Source: JBBRWV01 sp038248985 (GTDB lineage: Bacteria > Planctomycetota > Phycisphaerae > WQYP01). Taken from it: DNA of 7,728 nucleotides. This document shows, in pieces, positions 5,236 to 7,728 of the stretch. Location of the stretch: positions 1 through 7,728 of the forward strand of contig JBBRWV010000149.1 of the NCBI GenBank assembly GCA_038248985.1. Direction: 5' to 3'. Numbering within the stretch: position 1 is the first letter of the stretch; each line of letters opens with the position of its first letter. The position numbers were made by a program, and so were the translations under genes. The notes below the pieces were generated by a model. The model worked only from the letters and a program-made list of their open reading frames with translations. It was not told the DNA's origin and ran no database searches.

Positions 5236-6522
5236 TCAGGGGGTGGGCCAGTCGAATTTTTCAGCTTGGGACCATTCGCCGGCGATGCGGACGAAAAGTT
5301 CGTGGTCGGCGGGTGTCCACTCCGTGCCGCGGCGGGACATGACGGTTTGGGCGATCGCCACAACTTTTTCGAAGTCGATGCGGGAGACACCTTGGTCGGT
5401 GACCCAGGCGTAGCTGGGGACGAATTTGGGGGGGCGGCTGACGGTGGCGTGGGACGCGAAGCCGATGACCGAGCCGGTGGAGAGGTAGGCGCCGATGCCG
5501 ATTTTGGCGTGATCGCCGATGAGGGAGCCGAGGAATTTTTTGCCGGTGGATTCGTCGACCCCGTTGATGGGCATACGGATAGTGCCGTAGGTATTTTTGA
5601 GATTGCTGGTGGTGGTGCCGGCGCCGAGGTTGGCCCATTGGCCGACGATGGATTGGCCGACGAAGCCGTGGTGTTGTTTGTTGGCGTGGCCGAGGAAGAT
5701 GGAGCCGAGGACTTCGCCGCCGACGCGGGAGCCGGGGCCGAAGGAGTTGTCTTCGCGGATGTCGGCGAGGGTGCGGATGAGGCAGTTTTTTCCAATATGG
5801 ACGGGGCCGGTGATGACGGCGTGGGCGCGGATTTCAGTGCCGGTCTCGATGATGATGGGGCCGTTGGTGGCATCAAGCACGACGCCGGGATAGAGCTTGA
5901 CGCCGGGGGCAATGTGGATGTTTTCGGGAGCGAGGAGATGGATGCTGGCTGCGCCGGCGAGCGGTGGGGATTCGCAGGCTGGGCCGAAGGCGGAGAAATC
6001 TTCGACGAGGGCGGCGTGTTGGTGTTCGAGAAGATCCCAGGGGTGATTGATGAGGAGGACTTTTTCGGTGCGACGCTGCATGTCGGGGAGAACGGCTTCG
6101 AGAGTGGCGGGGTGGGTGATTTTGGCGAGATCAATTTTGGAAGCGGTTTCGGCGGAGAGGTGAATCCAGACGATGGCGTCGGCGGCGAGGCCGGCGGAGT
6201 CGGGGAGAGATTCATGCCAGGGGGCAGCGCCGGTGTGGGAAGGCGTGCTGTTGGAACCGCCGAGCATGAGCCAGCGGGCATTGACGAGGAAGACGCCTTC
6301 CTTCGTGGAGAGGCCGGAATTGACGGGGAGGGAGGTGCGGCGGCGGGTGATTTCACCGAGGCCGTCGCGGACGAGGAGGCCGTTGATGGGACAGGGAAGG
6401 GCGCGGGCCATGCGTTCGAGGAGGGTGAAGGCGCCGCAGCGCAATTCGGCGGCGCTGCGCGAGTAAGTGAGCGGGAAGAGCCGCGGGAATTTGGAATCTT
6501 CGAAAATGTAGAGTGGAATCAT
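5236..6522 (-). CDS. Alternative GlmU-type sugar nucleotidyltransferase / acetyltransferase
   Basis: Probably makes UDP-N-acetylglucosamine or a related sugar nucleotide for envelope polymers in the cytoplasm. The 428-residue product starts M-I-P-L-Y-I-F-E-D and has P-L-T-Y-S-R and A-E-L-R-C-G at about 16-30, the N-terminal signature of the alternative bacterial GlmU-like family (TIGR03991 type). It lacks the classical G-x-G-T-R-M loop of normal GlmU, as that family does. N-H-P-W-D-L-L-E is at 159-166, before the C-terminal half. From about residue 196 to 365 it has hexapeptide repeats forming a left-handed beta helix, including A-N-L-G-A-G-T-T-T-S-N-L-K-N-T-Y-G at 297-313. The C-terminal 60 residues are a family-like tail. 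ATG at 6522 is chosen because the conserved F-E-D motif starts there; the 27 codons upstream to 6603 look non-conserved. No Shine-Dalgarno is present, and a promoter-like pair abuts the ATG. Substrate specificity is inferred from family resemblance only. Confidence 0.82.
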   Translation of the reverse strand: MIPLYIFEDSKFPRLFPLTYSRSAAELRCGAFTLLERMARALPCPINGLLVRDGLGEITRRRTSLPVNSGLSTKEGVFLVNARWLMLGGSNSTPSHTGAAPWHESLPDSAGLAADAIVWIHLSAETASKIDLAKITHPATLEAVLPDMQRRTEKVLLINHPWDLLEHQHAALVEDFSAFGPACESPPLAGAASIHLLAPENIHIAPGVKLYPGVVLDATNGPIIIETGTEIRAHAVITGPVHIGKNCLIRTLADIREDNSFGPGSRVGGEVLGSIFLGHANKQHHGFVGQSIVGQWANLGAGTTTSNLKNTYGTIRMPINGVDESTGKKFLGSLIGDHAKIGIGAYLSTGSVIGFASHATVSRPPKFVPSYAWVTDQGVSRIDFEKVVAIAQTVMSRRGTEWTPADHELFVRIAGEWSQAEKFDWPTP

Positions 6523-6528
6523 GGCGGT

Positions 6529-6557
6529 AGTGTAGCCGGGAATTGGCGGGCGGTTAA
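6529..6557 (-). promoter_or_regulatory. Candidate promoter abutting the nucleotidyltransferase start (leaderless)
   Basis: On the minus strand TTAACC (6557-6552) and TACACT (6534-6529) are 17 bases apart, each 4 of 6 to the sigma70 consensus. The -10 box ends exactly six bases before ATG at 6522, the same geometry as at 1047-1059, so the transcript would start at the ATG. The 87-base gap after the kinase gene holds no other obvious signal. Each box is weak alone; the repeated geometry raises the interest. Confidence 0.4.
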
Positions 6558-6609
6558 TGGGGTGGGCATGAATTCTGGAATTGACGCCCACGCGTTCCGC
6601 CACGAGCGA

Positions 6610-7728
6610 TCAGACAACGATGGGGACGAGGATGTTGATGGTGGTGCCGGAGTCGGGGATGGAGTCGGCCCAGATGTGACCGGTGAGGTCCATGACGACG
6701 GAGTGGACGAGGGTGAGGCCGAGGCCGGGGTTGTTTTCGTGGCCGCCGTTTTGGACGCCTTTGGTGGTGAAGAAGGGGTCGAAGACCTGGGGGAGATTTT
6801 CGGGGAGGATGCCGGCGCCGGTGTCGGAGAATTGGAGCATGAGTTGTTCGCCCTGGCTTTGGGTGCGGAGGATGATTTTGCGTTGGGCGGAGGGGTTGTG
6901 GCGGAGTCGTTCGGCGATGGCGTCTTCGGCGTTCCGGAGAAGGTGCTGCAGGGCCTGGCCGAAGCGAATGCGGGGGACGGCGGTGATGCGAAGGGCTTTG
7001 AGGTCAAGTTCGAGCTGAATGCCTTTTTGATTGAGGGTGGGTTCAACGGCGTCGGCGAAGCGCAGGAGTTCTTCGGTGAGGTCGGCGAGGTCGGGTTCAC
7101 TGTTGCCGGGGGGGCAGCCGTTGAGTTGATTTTCAGTACAGGTGGTGCCGGAGCAGGCGAGGAGGGATTGGGTGATGTAGCTGATGCGGCCGCAGGCTTC
7201 GGCGGACATGCGGAGGGCTTTGACCATGGAGAGGGGGTCTTCGGTGGCGAGGGCGAAGTCGACCATGGTGCCCATGGAGCCGGCGATGTTGTTGAAGTGG
7301 TGGGCGACGCCGGCGGCGAGGGTGCCGATGGAGGCCATGTGGCGGGTGCGGACGAGGTTGGCTTCGAGTTCTTTGCGATTGGAGATGTCGCGCATCCAGG
7401 CCATGACGCCCTGGAGGTTGCCGGCGGAGTCGATGACGCAACTGAGGGTGACGCCGAGGTAGATGGGGTGTTTGCCGCCGTGGGGGACGATTTCGAGTTC
7501 GTAGATATTGGTGGAGCGTTGTTGGAGGGTGCGTTGGAGGGCGATGGAGGCGGCGCGGCGGAATTCGTTGGGGACAAGGGTTTCGAGGGCGCGGCCGAGG
7601 ACTTCGGGGGCGGAGCGTCCGAACATGCGGACGGCGGCGGAATTCCAGGAGAGGATGAGGCCGGTGGGGTCAAGGGCGATGATGGGGATGCCGGCGCCGT
7701 TGACGGCAGCCTGGAAGAAATCGGCGGA
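6610..7728 (-). CDS. PAS-domain sensor histidine kinase (5' end beyond the window)
   Basis: Signal-sensing kinase of a two-component system; its response regulator is not in the window. The frame is open to the right edge, giving 372 visible residues (numbered from 7728). A PAS domain covers about 1-120: it opens S-A-D-F-F-Q-A-A-V and has S-W-N-S-A-A and M-F-G-R at 27-38, ending in the D-I-S-N-R-K-E-L-E linker at 114-122. Taking the first in-frame ATG (7626) would cut this domain in two, so that is not the start. The dimerisation domain has A-S-I-G-T-L-A-A-G-V-A-H-H-F-N-N (132-147), with H143 the likely phosphorylated His. The ATP-binding domain is complete: N box L-L-R-N-A-E-D-A (263-270), D-T-G-A-G (302-306), F-D-P-F-F (316-320) and G-L-G-L (335-338). 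No membrane span is seen, so it may be cytosolic, though the missing N-terminus could hold one. Four Cys (179, 192, 197, 205) lie at the end of the dimerisation domain and in the following linker, which is unusual. Confidence 0.9.
   Translation of the reverse strand, partial: SADFFQAAVNGAGIPIIALDPTGLILSWNSAAVRMFGRSAPEVLGRALETLVPNEFRRAASIALQRTLQQRSTNIYELEIVPHGGKHPIYLGVTLSCVIDSAGNLQGVMAWMRDISNRKELEANLVRTRHMASIGTLAAGVAHHFNNIAGSMGTMVDFALATEDPLSMVKALRMSAEACGRISYITQSLLACSGTTCTENQLNGCPPGNSEPDLADLTEELLRFADAVEPTLNQKGIQLELDLKALRITAVPRIRFGQALQHLLRNAEDAIAERLRHNPSAQRKIILRTQSQGEQLMLQFSDTGAGILPENLPQVFDPFFTTKGVQNGGHENNPGLGLTLVHSVVMDLTGHIWADSIPDSGTTINILVPIVV

Noticed and set aside
5157..6356. 399-residue minus-strand open frame overlapping the nucleotidyltransferase
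   Set aside because: Low-complexity Ser/Pro/Ala product with no motif; the other frame has clear GlmU-like and hexapeptide features.
6519..7673. 384-residue minus-strand open frame overlapping the kinase gene
   Set aside because: Ser/Pro/Ala-rich translation with no domain; it is a shadow of the kinase in another frame made possible by C-rich codons.

Overview
The window is GC-rich bacterial chromosome. Four things together suggest the PVC group, most likely Planctomycetes (Phycisphaerae-like) or Verrucomicrobia: a PEP-CTERM surface protein ending in a Pro-Glu-Pro/hydrophobic/Arg-rich tail, an alternative GlmU-type sugar nucleotidyltransferase, an OmpA-like lipoprotein, and a PAS sensor kinase with an H-H-F-N-N phosphoacceptor motif. 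This placement is inference. No rRNA, tRNA or other marker gene is present to fix it.

Layout, left to right. (1) The C-terminal bulk of a PEP-CTERM exported protein on the + strand (ends 659). (2) A 399-base non-coding stretch (660-1058) with a very stable long hairpin, several smaller dyads, three copies of TCTGTCCGTG, and a promoter-like pair directly against the next start codon. (3) A 715-residue polytopic GT-C-like glycosyltransferase on the + strand (1059-3206). (4) A terminator-like hairpin in the short gap between this gene and the convergent minus-strand genes. (5) Minus-strand genes, in transcription order from the right edge: a PAS/histidine kinase cut by the window end (6610-7728), an alternative GlmU-type nucleotidyltransferase (5236-6522), a 46-residue single-span membrane peptide (5065-5205), an OmpA-family lipoprotein (4057-4977), and a COG3963-type SAM-dependent methyltransferase (3267-3887).

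Most recognisable genes relate to the cell envelope: a surface-sorted protein, a lipid-linked-sugar type membrane glycosyltransferase, a UDP-GlcNAc-forming type enzyme, a peptidoglycan-binding lipoprotein and a possible phospholipid methyltransferase. They do not form one tight operon. The nucleotidyltransferase and small membrane peptide are probably co-transcribed; the lipoprotein appears to have its own promoter; the kinase gene is separated by 87 bases.

No mobile element, CRISPR array, defence system or clearly new multi-gene system is visible. The observations most worth checking are two genes whose best promoter places the transcription start on the start codon (apparent leaderless genes), the long extragenic palindrome at 690-753, the unannotated 46-residue peptide, and a cysteine cluster in the kinase. 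Coding strands are strongly C-rich, so the base skew flips with gene orientation near 3210-3270. This produces many long but spurious antisense reading frames.
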